64,000 nt of DNA from Petunia secreta (Eukaryota > Streptophyta > Magnoliopsida > Solanales > Solanaceae), in contig JARKIP010000023.1 in the NCBI GenBank assembly GCA_029990175.1, forward strand, positions 19,363,501 through 19,427,500, read 5' to 3'. Made by a program: the position numbers and the translations under genes. Of the stretch, positions 33,142 through 45,629 are shown piece by piece. The notes below the pieces were generated by a model. The model did not search any database. It saw only the letters and a list, made by a program, of their open reading frames with translations, and was not told the origin of the DNA. Position 1 is the first letter of the stretch. Every line of letters begins with the position of its first letter.

Positions 33142-36100
33142 ATGGCAAAGAAGAGAAGCAGAGGAGTGGGTTCGAGGTCGAGCCAAATGGAGCCATCAAC
33201 CCAGACCCACCACCACCAGTCCCTAAAAACTCACAAGAAACCACATCGTTATTGGCTCATCACCACCACCTTTTTATTCATTCTCGCCATTTCATTACTT
33301 GCTATATACCGTCCAACAAATGTCACTGATCCACCCTATGTTTACAAAAGGGGCCTCGTTAACACTCATTTAACATACAATCAAATTCTCACTGTACATA
33401 TTTTTCTACTCCTCACATTTTATTTTATTTTTTCACTTTAAAGTTTCAATCTTTTTTTGATTTGTTTGGTGAATTTCAAGAATTGCAGGAGAATACTAAA
33501 GTTTCACAAAATATAAGTCAAAGGCATTTTCGGAATCCTGTTTTGGCCTATATTACTCCTTGGTATTTTCATTCTTGAATTGTATTTTTTTTTTCTTTTG
33601 AGTTTATTATGCATATGAGAGAACTATGTAAGGTTCCAGTAGGTAGTCTGAGCTTAATAAATAGAAGGGCTGCAGTAGGCTGCTATCCAAATTAAATACA
33701 GTCAGACCACTCTATAATGGCGTCATTTGTTCAGAAATATTTTAGCTGATATAGTGAGGTGTTGTTAGAGAGAATATATAATAATATGTGAAATCCGTAC
33801 CAAAGAAAACTAGGTTGTTATAGTGAGGTGCTGTTACAGAGGAGAGGATGATTGTTACAGAGAGGTTTGACTTACTACTCACCTCCAGTTTATCCCAATT
33901 TATCTGTCCAACTAACACTCTCCTTTTTAGTCTATCTTAAAAGAATGACACTTTTCTATATAGAAACAATTCAATTTCACTGTCTCATTTTACTTTTAAT
34001 GAAATGATTTATAAACAATTATCTGTGGCAATAACCACAAGTTTCAAAAGTGTTCCGTTCGTTCTTAAACTCTGTGCCCATCGCCATTCACATAAATTCG
34101 GATGGAAGGGGTAAGTAAACAGTGATGTGTTGTCATCTGCGGAGTGGATATAGGGATATACAGGATTTATGTAGTAGTTTGGAATCATAGTAGTAGCTGT
34201 TTGTTTGTTGAAAGTTTCTGGCAATGGGTCAAGTAGTAATTGGATAAATGTGGCTAAAATTAGAACTTTGAGTAAAAGAATCATTTTCTAGCTTGTTTCT
34301 GTTCATTATGAAAGTTTCTTAAGTGGCAATTCCCCCTGTCTGAATGAAATTGTTTGGAACTAAAGTTACTGACTTTATGATCGTTGGTACAGGAACTCAA
34401 AAGGCTATGAACTGGCGAAGAAGTTTAGCTCGAAAATCACACATCTATCACCTGTTTGGTATGACCTTAAGAGGTAAGTGATTTTGTGTTTAACTTAACT
34501 CTTGAATGATAAGAGTGCTTGTGGGAGGCATAAAACTTGAGGAAGTTTATCTTAAACTATGTGGTCCCTTTTCTATTCAATTGGTCCTATGACATTTTCC
34601 ATGAGACGATAAGCTTAGAGAATTTCAAAACCTGAGGATTTCTTGGTTGTCCACTGGATTCGAACTGTGCGCCACTGCCTCTCGGGGATTTCTCGGTGAT
34701 AAAAAAAGATTTAGTTATATTCTGTTGTTTCCCTATAACCTCCTTGTCATTGCTACTAGCAAAGAGATGGAAGCAATGAATAAAGAGTTCAAGGATAGTC
34801 ATAGGATCTCAATTTAATGGGCCTTAAATATCAGAAATGCTCTTTACTCTCATATCATAAAGAGAGAACTGATTGTAGTGTAGGGCCTATAGGCACATCC
34901 ACTTTGTAATATCTTTACCTCTTCTACTTCCTGATTCCAGCGAAGGAAGCAAATTAGCTCTGCATGGAAGACATAATGCTGATAAAGGATGGATTTCAGA
35001 CTTTCGAATGAAAGGAGACACTCTGGTACGATAGTGAACTGCATTGGAATATAGATTATTTCAGATGCGTAATGTAATTAAAAGCACTTTCACACTGGAG
35101 CACAACGATAAAAGGGGAGACATGACTTCATCAAGAGTCAAATTTAGTATACATATTTGTGTGACCATCTAGTCTAAGTTTTTCTAGTCTTACAGATTTT
35201 ACCTAGAGTTGTCCTGGAAGCAAATCCAGTGGACCTGCTTAAGAAGAAGAGGCTTAGGGAGAAAGCAATCAACCTTATCATAACGGAGTGCAAGTAAGTT
35301 TCTGTTTTAGCTCTCTACTTAGATTTTGTCTTTTTCAATTCTCCTTGTTAGCTTTGCTCTTGAATGTGGGGGAGGGGTGGTGTGGGGCTCAATTACTGCA
35401 AGTTGAAGAAGTAACCGGTGCTATTTGCAGCTAGCTGAGTTGTGCACAAAGGTAGTAAATGGACGATATGCAAATTATTATGACGTAAAAAGTGTATGCT
35501 TTATCAGATAGTTCTGTTCACTGGTTTAGAAAATGTATTTCCTGGAGAGTAACTGCTGGGGATTTTGTTCTATTTCCTGCTCATTTTGGAAAAACTTTTC
35601 TTATTTATTGTAACTAATTCAACATCTGATCCCACCAATAATGGTTGCTGGCTGCTTTACTGATATGAGTAGTACCCCGTATTCAATGCTATATAATGCA
35701 GTTAGTATGTCTTACCTGTCTGAAGATTTTCTTCATCCACATATTTTTGAGATCCTTTTATTTTATGTAGGGAAATGGAGTATGATGGTATTGTGCTCGA
35801 GTCTTGGTCAAGATGGGTAGCTTATGGCATCTTGCATGATGCAGATATGAGGAATATGGTTAAGTGCTTGCCTTTCTTTCCCTTTTTCCTTGTAATAATA
35901 CCTTCAGGAAGGTAGATTTTATTTGTAGATCATGGTGGAAAATCTTTTAAGTTCTCTGTGTAAAGAAAGAACAACACTTGGCTGCTGTTTGCTCTTTGGT
36001 GATTATCCTCAACATGTAGTTGGTGATATTCTGTATATGCACTGCAAAGGTAAGATAAGATATGCAACACAGCTACACGAAGTTATGAAGAGGCAAACTC

Positions 36101-38415
36101 TTTGGTGATTATCCTCAACATGTAGTTGGTGATATTCTGTATATGCACTGCAAATGTAAGATAAGATATGCAACACAGCTGCACGAAGTTATGAAGAGGC
36201 AAACTCTTTGGTGATTATCCTCAACATGTAGTTGGTGATATTCTGTATATGCACTGCAAATGTAAGATAAGATATGCAACACAGCTACACGAAGTTATGA
36301 AGAGGCAAAGTGTTTTCCTCAGTTAAACAAGAGGGTAGTACATGATTTTTTCTGATGTACAAATTGTTTTCTTCTTTAAACTAGAGGGTAGTACAAGAAA
36401 ATTCTTCTAATGTTCTCTGGGGTAGACATTTAATTCTAGGATTTTGATTAGACAATTTGCACGTTCTAGTTTACAATATGTTAGTTAAACATAGGGAACT
36501 CTGCAGGGGTGAGCCTAGTTTTGCTATATGGAAAAATTCATCATAAGACTGCCGATGTATTTTTTTTTCACTTGGTGCTTTTGCAAGTGTAGGCATTGCA
36601 ATTTATAAAGCAACTTGGGGAAGCCATGCACTCTGTGCACTTAGAAAGGGATGACAAGGCGAATCTGCAGCTAGTGTATGTGATAGGCCCACCACGTACA
36701 GATAAGCTGCAGGAGCATGATGTCGGACCTGAAGATTTACAAGCCCTGGATGGTGCTGTAGATGGTTTTTCTCTCATGACTTATGACTATTCAAGTCCTT
36801 ACAATCCAGGTCCTAATGCACCTCTGAAGTGGATACACTCCACCTTGCATCTTCTTGTTGGTGCTGGCAGCAAGAGGAGATTGGCTCAAAAGATCTTTGT
36901 TGGGATCAACTTCTATGGCAATGATTTTCTCCTGTCAGGAGGTATGTATTATATTCATGTTTCTGTGCTATACATTGCAAAGCCCCCGCTTCCCCCAACA
37001 CCCCCCCCCCCCCCACACACACACACAACTGAAAAAGACCAGAAAACACAATCTTTTGGTTTCAATGCTATTACCTTTTGCTTGAATTGTTTCCTTAGAA
37101 TAAAAAAGAAAGGACCTTTCTAGTGGATTGCCTTCTAGCAATTGATGTATGTTAGTGCAACGTCTGTTAAAATTTAGTCGAACCATTAGCTACATGGAAT
37201 TCTAACGTTTCCTCGTTAAGTGATCTAAAGATCATAGAACTCTCTGAAATTGTAGATATCGGGACCAAGTCAATTTCCATATCATGTAAAGGACTGCTAA
37301 ATTTTATATTTGATTACTCATCTCCCCCTTGAATCTCTTAATATATGTATTGCCGGAAGTGAATGCAAAAACATTTCAGTTGGATATTGGTGAAAGCAAG
37401 GATGTAGTTTTCATTCATTGTCTTGACCGATGAGATTAATATCACCAGAACATGTGAGGCTAGATTTTAATGATTCAAGTGCAATGAAACAAACTTTGAA
37501 GTCTATTCAGGCGACCCTGATCAATTAGTGATTAAACATCTCTAGTTTTTGATCATTGCAAAGATGATTTTTACCAACAATTGGTTGATTACTTATCTCC
37601 AGACAACTTTTGTGTCTGGACCATCATAGTCACCCATAGCAGTTGACACTAAGAGTTCTGTGCAACATTCCTGACCTCTTGTGGGTAGAAGAATCAAATA
37701 TCTACTCTCAAGGGATTTTGAACTTTCAGCGGTGAGATTTCTAATGCTAGTAGTTACTGGCGAGACTGGGTGATTAAGCCATTTGCTATACTTCTACTGT
37801 CTCAGCCCGTAAAGTGATCAAGCCAGCGTCCATTATTTAGTTGTGTTTCTTGTAGCTTCTCTCTCTCTTAATTTTCTTTTTGTAGTATCAGATTTTACTC
37901 TTTGACGAATGATACTCATATCTTGCTGGCCTCTATTACATTGTTTTAAGTTAACCTGCCTATTGATAGTGAGGAGTGAGGTGGAGCTTACTAGTTAGAC
38001 CTGTTGGAACTACACTGCAATTGTCAGCTCGAATGTCCCTCTCATCTTATATAAAGCTGGGTTGCCAAAAGAATGTCACTAGTTCATGATATTTAAAGAG
38101 CATAAAGAGTCTTTAATTGTTTATATCTTTCATCATTAGTGAAGGATCATTACATTCACAGGTGCAGGTGGGGGACCTATTATAGCACATGAGTATCTCT
38201 CTTTGCTGGAGCAGCACAAGCCTGTAATGCAGTGGGAGAAGAAAAGTGCTGAGCATTTCTTCTTGTATTCTGACAGTCAGAATGTTCAGCATGTTGTATT
38301 CTACCCATCACTCATGTCACTTGCAATGCGGCTTGAGGAAGCTCTTTCATGGGGGGCAGGCATATCAATATGGGAAATTGGTCAAGGTTTGGAATACTTT
38401 TTTGATATTTTGTAG
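33142..38415 (+). CDS. chitinase domain-containing protein 1-like (GH18 family)
   Basis: Eight exons: 33142-33393, 33489-33562, 34393-34473, 34941-35025, 35196-35293, 35771-35858, 36593-36941 and 38162-38415, giving 426 codons. A single hydrophobic segment (YWLITTTFLFILAISLLAIY, about residues 37-56) suggests a signal anchor, so the domain would lie in the secretory lumen or outside. The GH18-like barrel follows: NPVLAYITPWNSKGYELAKK, THLSPVWYDLK, YDGIVLESW (in place of the DxxDxDxE strand, keeping only Asp and Glu), GFSLMTYDYSS, FVGINFYGNDF and GISIWEIGQGLEYFFDIL at the end. This is the CHID1/stabilin-1-interacting type, whose chitinase activity is doubtful and whose plant role is not settled. 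No lesion is visible. Introns hold two MITEs and a three-copy tandem repeat. Confidence 0.92.
33700..33882. mobile_element. MITE in CHID1 intron 2
   Basis: The ends AGTCAGACCACTCTATAATG and the reverse complement of GTTACAGAGAGGTTTGACT are inverted repeats. A TATAGTGAGGTG(T/C)TGTTA phrase occurs twice inside. This layout is common for short non-autonomous DNA elements in Solanaceae introns. The target duplication was not resolved. Confidence 0.65.
33888..34111. mobile_element. Stowaway-like MITE in CHID1 intron 2
   Basis: It starts CTCACCTCCAGTTTATCCCA after TA and ends with the imperfect inverse (ATAAATTCGGATGGAAGGGG) before TA. It lies 5 bp from the neighbouring MITE. Confidence 0.65.
35992..36309. 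repeat. 106-bp tandem triplication in CHID1 intron 6
   Basis: A unit beginning CTCTTTGGTGATTATCCTCA occurs at 35992, 36098 and 36204 with period 106 and only two or three single-base differences. It is very recent and lies wholly within the intron. Confidence 0.95.
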
Positions 38416-38604
38416 TATAACTTTTAGCTTGCTCTTGGAGGTAGTGCTTAGTCTTACATTTCCTTTTTTTTTTTTTTTTTTTTTGTATTTTTGGTTAAAT
38501 AGTAGAAAAAGCTTATGTTTATACACTGGTCATATATTTGCTTGTGAATCTAGAATAGTAACATCAGCAGCGGTTCTACATTCCCTTTTTTATAATTTGC
38601 TTAC

Positions 38605-38640
<36 letters not shown>

Positions 38641-40328
38641 CCAATACACATTTGTGTATGCGAGGGTGTTTTGCTGTTATATTTTTGCTTAAAATTGTTT
38701 CTGTGGTCAATAGAAAGCTTGAATGAGTTTCTCTTTGATGCATTCTAGATATTGTCTACAAACGTTGTAAACATGTGCTGTCGTGGTGGCTTTGTTCACC
38801 TCTGTGATTACATGTGTTTCAAGCTATTATCCAGTTTGCTCAACGAGTTGACAATGCAACATTTGAATTGTTTAAGAGGACAACCCTCTTCCAATCAGTC
38901 CCTATATCTTTATGGTAGATCATATTCTCCCAAATCTTGAGAAGGAGTGATGCTTATTTGGGAACACTCTTTAGATTGGAACACTGGAAACAAGACAGTT
39001 GAAGTAATGCTCTACACAGATCGTTCTGTAATTATTTATTGGATTTGTTGTGATATGAGTATGATTATTGTGTCTTTGCCATATGGTCTTGTGGGAAGGA
39101 TATGATATTAGCAAGGAGAACTTTAAGAATAAGAAGAGTGGGAAGACGATGCAAGAAGCTAGAGATTCTAACAACTGAATTAAGGCCTTAGGTAAAAAAG
39201 ATGAAACTCTTGATGAGAATTTGACTATGATTTCAAAATTAATATTGTTACTGGATATACATCTTGATTTATGAAGAATTTGACAATGATTTCCAAAAGA
39301 AAATATGTAACTCTTGAAGTTTAGTTTTCCACCGTTCAATCGATTGGTCATTTGGCACTCCTATACAAAGTAATGGTCGTACTTAATAAACCATTGTTAT
39401 GTTTTATAGATTCATGTTTATTTTGCCAGGTTACAATAACACTAACCATCAGCAAATACAGTTCAAACATGATGCTGACAAAATCTCAAGCCATATAAAT
39501 GTAAAATAATCTACTTGATATCAAGAACTTGCAGTTCATTAGCAACATGTATGCTGATGGAGGAAATTGAACTGGATGTCTCCTTACAATTTGATTTTAA
39601 GAAAATGACCCTCTTCTCTTTAATGCTTTCTTTTTCATTTAATTTTTTACTTATTTTCCTATGTGGCATCTTACCAAGCCTATCTTTACAAACTAAAGTT
39701 AAATGAGGGACTTAATTGCTAAATAAACTTACAACAAAAAAACTAAACCTATAGATTTGCAAGTAGCATTTCTTTTCTTCTAAAAGAAAAATCCCTCATT
39801 GATTCTAGGATCAGATCCTCTATTTACCTTGTAATCATCTCCTTTCTATAACGTGCTTTAATTGAAAAAAGAATAGGAGGAGATATTTCAGTATATCTTT
39901 TGATTTTGCCTACTTGAATGAAATGAAACTATGAGCACATTGTTGGGTCTTTCTTGCTTAATGTAAGTATATCTTTGCATTTTGCTCGCTTAACGTGGAT
40001 AAAGCTATCAGAACGTTACTGAGTGTTTTTTTTTTTTGGGTGTGAATAGATTAAGTAATGGAGTAAGTATTTTAATTAATGGGTTTCTATTGCTTAAATG
40101 AAAATTGACGTGGGAGGACGTTTATGTTGTTTGCATAAAGAAAAGAAAATCAAGATATATGCATAGTTTTGGAGTTCATTCATCATTTAAGTAAAAAAAA
40201 TTCAGCATGTTGATTTACGTATGAAACAAGAGGAAATATATGAACTGAGAAAACGGTACGTGTAAGTTAGTAACAAGCCTTTTCCATGCTCAAAGTTCTC
40301 GTAGAAAACTACAAATCGAAAAATTATA
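38416..40328. other. CHID1 3' region and intergenic DNA
   Basis: It contains the CHID1 3' UTR and two long T runs (about 38467-38484 and 38609-38640), the second of which could be a reversed poly(A) tail of a retroposed fragment. No gene is supported. Confidence 0.5.
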
Positions 40329-40585
40329 CTCCCTCCGTTCCAAAATAGTAGATCACTTTTCTTTTTATAAAATCAAACAATGTAAACTTTGACCAATATT
40401 TTGAGATATATTTTTCCATCATATTAATATGACAAGATTGCAACTTGTAGTACTTTTCGTGTATTTTTTAATATCTAAATTATAATTTTATAATATTGAA
40501 TAGATCTAGTTCAATTTAACTCCGAAGATTGGTCAATTTAACTCTCGAAAAGCGAAATCTATCAACTAAAATGGATCGGAGGGAG
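40329..40585. mobile_element. Stowaway MITE with TA target duplication
   Basis: Bounded by TA on both sides, with ends CTCCCTCCGTTCCAAAATAG and the inverse AAAATGGATCGGAGGGAG. This is a canonical Stowaway end. Confidence 0.9.
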
Positions 40586-40712
40586 TACTGTAAATTAGCC
40601 TGTGAGACAACCTCCATCGCGGATATCAAAAAGCCTACACCTCTGAAGTGAAGATCGGTGGCTAGAAAAAGGAGTAGGATATGAATCATACTACATCTGT
40701 CCGAACTTATAT

Positions 40713-43560
40713 GGCGGATCGAAGCTTGATTTCACATGGAGTTTAAGAAATAAAAAGTGACAAGATAAGAAGTCAAACAAGAGAACATGAGAATATTGGG
40801 ATTGAAAATAATAAAGAAATAGGTAGATTAAGAATACTTATCCCATCTCATTACGAATCTTTCATATTTCATATAAAATCTCCTCTATTTAAACTTAATA
40901 CTCTTAAAATTTATAAATCTCTTATGTTATTAATAATTATTGTATTTAAAAAAATATCTCTCCTACTTTGTTCTAATTAAATCTCTTGCCATCAAAGTCA
41001 ATGATCTTTTGCGTTCAGTAAAGTATATCAGCCCCTCTTGAACTGGTGATCGCTGATCAAAGAAAAAACTTAACTTGCTGTGATGATAATACAGTGGTGG
41101 AACCGTTGATGATCGAGAGAGTTGCAAATGGATTGTTTCTGTACTGCTTTTCCGGATGATTGTTTTGAAGATCAAAGAGATTGTGTCGAACATGATTCGA
41201 GAAATTCAAATGAAGAAATACAAGAAAATTGATGATAGATACTTGTGTATTTTATTTTTTTGTCAAGACTCTTAGACAATTATGATGTATAATATTTTAT
41301 AATAGAAATATGTTTTGCTATATTCTGAAATCTCTTGTGCTATATTTTAAATCTCTTCAGTTACCAAGTGATATCTTCTGCTTTATTCTCATATCTCTTG
41401 TATTTAAATATGCTGATCTCTCATGTTTTAAATAAATAATCGCTTTAATTATATTCTGCAAGTGACTAAGATCTCTTAGTTAATATTACTCATTTGATCT
41501 TAGGCAACTGGTTTAATCATAGGTATCATTATTTGATTTTGAAAGCATTTTAAAAATAAATTCACTTTATGATAACAAATATGATCATGCTCGTTATTTA
41601 AAGAATAGTGAAATTAATCAAGAGAGACCATTCTACAACGTAAGAGATCTAGAACATATCGTGAGAGATCCATACTTGTTCGGGAGAGATGAAGACGTTA
41701 AAGTAGACATCCTATAACACATATGTTAATAGTAGTCATATCATATTAGGCAGACGTATTCATCATTTAATAAATAATAAAATATTTATCGTTGTTATAA
41801 ATTTTTACGGATATATGATCCTACTTGTCATTTAATAAATGTAAAAGTATTTTTACAATAAATTATGGTATAATATTTTTAAAAAATAATGAAATTACTT
41901 AAGGGAGACCATTATCTACGATGTGAGAGCCATAACATATATTATTAGAGATCTCATTCTTGTTCATAAGAGATTACATTCTCATTCAGAAGATATCACA
42001 TTCTTGTTCGTAAGAGAAAAAGGCGATAAGGTAGACATGATCTCTTTCTTCCTATAAAACATATGTTAATAGAAGTCATATCATATTAGGCAGACGTATT
42101 CATCATTTAATAAATAATAAAATATTTATCATTGTTATGAATTTTTACGGAAATATGATCCTACTTGTCATTTAATAAATGTAAAAGTATTTTTACAATA
42201 AATTATGGTATAATATTTTTAAAAAATAATGAAATTACTTAAGGGAGACCATTATCTACGATGTGAGAGCTATAACATATATTGTTAGAGATCTCATTCT
42301 TGTTCATAAGAGATTACATTGTCATTCAGAAGATATCACATTCTTGTTCCTAAGAGATAAAGGCGATAAGGTAGACATGATCTCTTTCTTCCCGTAAAAT
42401 ATATGTTAATAGTAGTCATATCATATTAGGCGGCAAACGTATTCATCATTTAATAATAATAACATATTTATCATTGTTATGAATTTTTATGGAAATATGA
42501 TCCTACTTGTCATTTAATAAATGTAAAAGTATTTTTAAAATAAATTACGGTAAGAGATCTCATTCTTGTTCATAAGAGACTACATTCTCATTCAGAAGAG
42601 ATCACATTCTCATTCAGAAGAGATTACATTCTTGTTCGTAAGAGATGAAGACAATAACATACATATTATCTCTTTTTCTTATAAAATATATGTTAATAGT
42701 AGCCATATCATATTAGGAAAACGTTTCCATAATTTATTGTTGTCATGAATTTTTACTCCAAAATGACGGATCTATCACATTCGGTAAAAGACAACATTTT
42801 TTATATCATCTTAAGCAACAACTTTCATCATTTATTATTTAATTTAAGATTATATTCACTAAATAAGTAATTAATTTTCTTGTTCATGAGAGATAATATT
42901 CATGTTTGTGAAATTTAAGATAATAACATACACATTCTCTTTTCCTTGCTGTAGTTCATTAGTATTACGAATATTTACTCTAACAAAAATTATCCTACTT
43001 GTATTTAACAAATTTGGAAGTACTGAAAACTAAATTGTGGTTTAATTAAAAAAAATAAAGAAAATAATTAGTAAAACATGAGAGAACATGTTAATGCTTG
43101 TAAGAGCTAATATTCGTTTTTGTGAGTGTCTAAGACAGATGTACCAAGTCGTTACTTATAATATATCTCTTGACAACAAAGTACCGCCCTAATAATTTTT
43201 TCCTCTTTAAATTCGAAGTTAGTTCAAATGATCAAATTACCTATTGACACCATAAATTTGTGTCGTCTAAAAAAAGTAAAGTAATTGGATTACCAATCAC
43301 TTATATTTTAACATAAAAATCTCATATGTTCTATATTTTCAATATACTACATCTTAATATGAGTATATTTTGTTTTAAAACTAATATCTCCTATGTTTTA
43401 ATAAACATAACTTAAGATCTCCTATGTTTTAACACATAGATCTCAAATCTCCTATGTAACAATACGAAGAAATCTCCTATGTCTTGTACTAAGATCTCCT
43501 ATGTATTAATACACAAATCTCATGTTCAACCACGCTAAATCTCTTTTCTGGCTCATCTTC
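40713..43560. repeat. repeat field with AATCTCCTATGTTTTA motif and 340-bp tandem units
   Basis: From about 41721 a unit starting ATATGTTAATAG recurs at 42061, 42401 and (shorter) about 42690, with a period of about 340 bp. Both flanks carry many copies of AATCTC(C/T)TATGTTTTA (for example near 40912, 41420, 43390, 43420 and 43450-43510), and the tandem units carry the inverse (AAGAGAT, GAGATC). No ORF with recognisable similarity is seen, and no clear element ends were found. Confidence 0.7.
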
Positions 43561-44140
43561 TACTTTTATTGCTCCTTCTCATACTTGTCAATTTTATTCC
43601 CAAACTAAGAACAAAAGAAAACAAGAAAGATTGTATTACCTATTCAGAAATCTATGAACTCAAACAGGTACAATCTTTTAATGTGTCTTCACAATTTGCA
43701 CAATATTGACTCAACCCTATCCTTTTTTTGTTTTTAAAGAATAACCCATTGTAGGCTAAAACTTAAGAACATTTGATCGTCTTTCAAAAGTAGTTACGAA
43801 CTGATGGAGCAAAGGTCTAGAAATTGTTTCCAACAATCTTTCTTTTTCCAAGATTACAACGTATTATCTAAAATGTTGTAACAACTCAATAATTGCAAAT
43901 GAAACCTTTTAAATTTGCAAGGCAATCCTTATGTTTTAAAGCATTCTATGCAATTTTGACAACTCATATGCTGACTTGGCAATCCATTATGAATAGTAGG
44001 ACCCACAAGGGTCATAAACCTAAAATATAATTACAAATTTCCTTGAAACAAAAAGACTATTTGTAAAGACAACTCAAATGCTTAAACTATTACTCCATGT
44101 GTTTCGTATGTGTCAAAAATCTTTCTTTTTAGCTTCATGC
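43561..44140. other. intergenic DNA left of the Athila-type element
   Basis: AT-rich, with no gene or repeat recognised. Confidence 0.4.
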
Positions 44141-44145
44141 ACAAT

Positions 44146-45488
44146 TGATGTTTGGCATTTTATGCCTATATTTCCTCAATATTTCCTTACGTTTGAATAC
44201 TTTCTTCGCTCGTTTTATGGTTTATGAATGTGGTTTTGCACTAATTTTATATCGTGTGTATGTAAGTTGTTATGAAGTGCAATTGAAGCTTTTAAGAGCA
44301 TGATTGAGCAAGAAAAGATTGGATTTTGATTTAGGATTGGATCGAGCACACGAAGGCACAACACGAAACGAGAAAAGGAGAAGCGAAACAGAAAAATGGC
44401 TGGGCACCATACCCCACGCGCCGCGCAGCCCATAGCGCGCACTGGCTGGCGTGGTTCTCCATGCGGCGCGGGCTTGTAGCGGGCTGATTTCGACGGGTTC
44501 TGTCCAACCTCACGCGTTCCGAGGCGCGGGGCGCCCGTTATAGCGCCCCTTGTGCGCGTTTTTATGTCCTATTTCGTCTAGGCTTGGGTATAACTTATTA
44601 CTAGGTGTTTGTAAACTCTATAAATACTCTTTTACTTAGTTTTTGAAGGGAGTTCAGACCTTGGAGTAAATTGGAGAGCTCATAACATCAAGACAAGGGT
44701 TTTTCTTCCTTCCATTAATCTATTACATCATTATTTCATTATTACATCAATTCCTTGTGTTGTTATTATGAGTATGCGTAGCTAAACATATCGTTCTAGG
44801 GTTAGAGTATTTCATGAAGGTTGATGTTTGAAGATTGATTTCCATTAATTGAATTCCATAACGGGTTGCTTATTCTTTCTTGATTTCACTTGTGTAATTG
44901 TCAGGGCCCGATTATTACGCATTATCTATGGTTTTTAGATTGAACTCGAAAGAGGGAATTTAATTACGTAATAAGAAAGAATAGAACTAGTTTGTGAACC
45001 TGGGCATCGGGGAACCAATTTGTGAGTAGGATAGACATATACTTGCTCGCCTAGTTTAACTAATTACAGAATTCGTTAATGCGTGCACGTGATTCAACCC
45101 ATAGACATATAGGGATTGGAGTAGCCTGCATAGACCGTGAAGAATCGAAAGGTTTTCGCGGGTACATTTAATCTGTTAGTTAGTAACCCGGGATTTAAGA
45201 AGTGGAATCAATTGGAAAACTCAACTGGATTGTTCGTAACTCTGACCCTGGACCGTCTCCTTATTACTGATAACAACCAAGTCTTGCTCCATTGTTTGAA
45301 TTCACTTTTACCATTTAACTACTGTTCTTTAGTTAACAAAATCCTCACTATTGGAAAAAGATCCCTGAATAGTTTAAATAAATTGTTTGCTAGAACTCAG
45401 TCTGCATAGTCCTCGTGGGAACGATACTCATCTTATCACTTTATTACTTGTCGACCACGTATACTTGCGTGTGCGTTTGGGAGCAACA
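44146..45488 (+). repeat. 5' LTR of the Athila-type element
   Basis: 1343 bp, with a GC-rich island at about 44413-44560 in otherwise AT-rich sequence and TATAAATACT near 44619 as the likely TATA box. Confidence 0.95.
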
Positions 45489-45629
45489 AGTTTTTGGCGC
45501 CGTTGCCGGGGACTAATTATTGACTGATTTCTTTTTGAACAGTTTATTACTTACTATTCAGGTTTAATTTTTGTTTTGAGTTTTGTGCTGTTTCAGGTAT
45601 TAGGTCCTGCTTGATCTTTACCTACAGGA

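Noticed and set aside
35992..36309. Regular repeat that might be taken for a CRISPR-like array
   Set aside because: Units are directly adjacent 106-bp copies without spacers, in a eukaryotic intron.
38467..38640. Two long T runs as a possible processed pseudogene tail
   Set aside because: No intronless gene-like sequence or flanking direct repeat was found next to them.
40963..41193. 76-codon minus-strand frame in the repeat field
   Set aside because: No family recognised, lies in AT-rich repeat DNA and no splice partners found.
45137..45409. 90-codon frame within each Athila LTR (also at 50727-50999)
   Set aside because: The same frame occurs in both LTRs because they are copies; LTRs are not normally translated there and no domain is visible.
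45495..45512. tRNA-like string TGGCGCCGTTGCCGGGGA
   Set aside because: It is the complement of a tRNA-Asp 3' end used as a retrotransposon primer site; no cloverleaf surrounds it.
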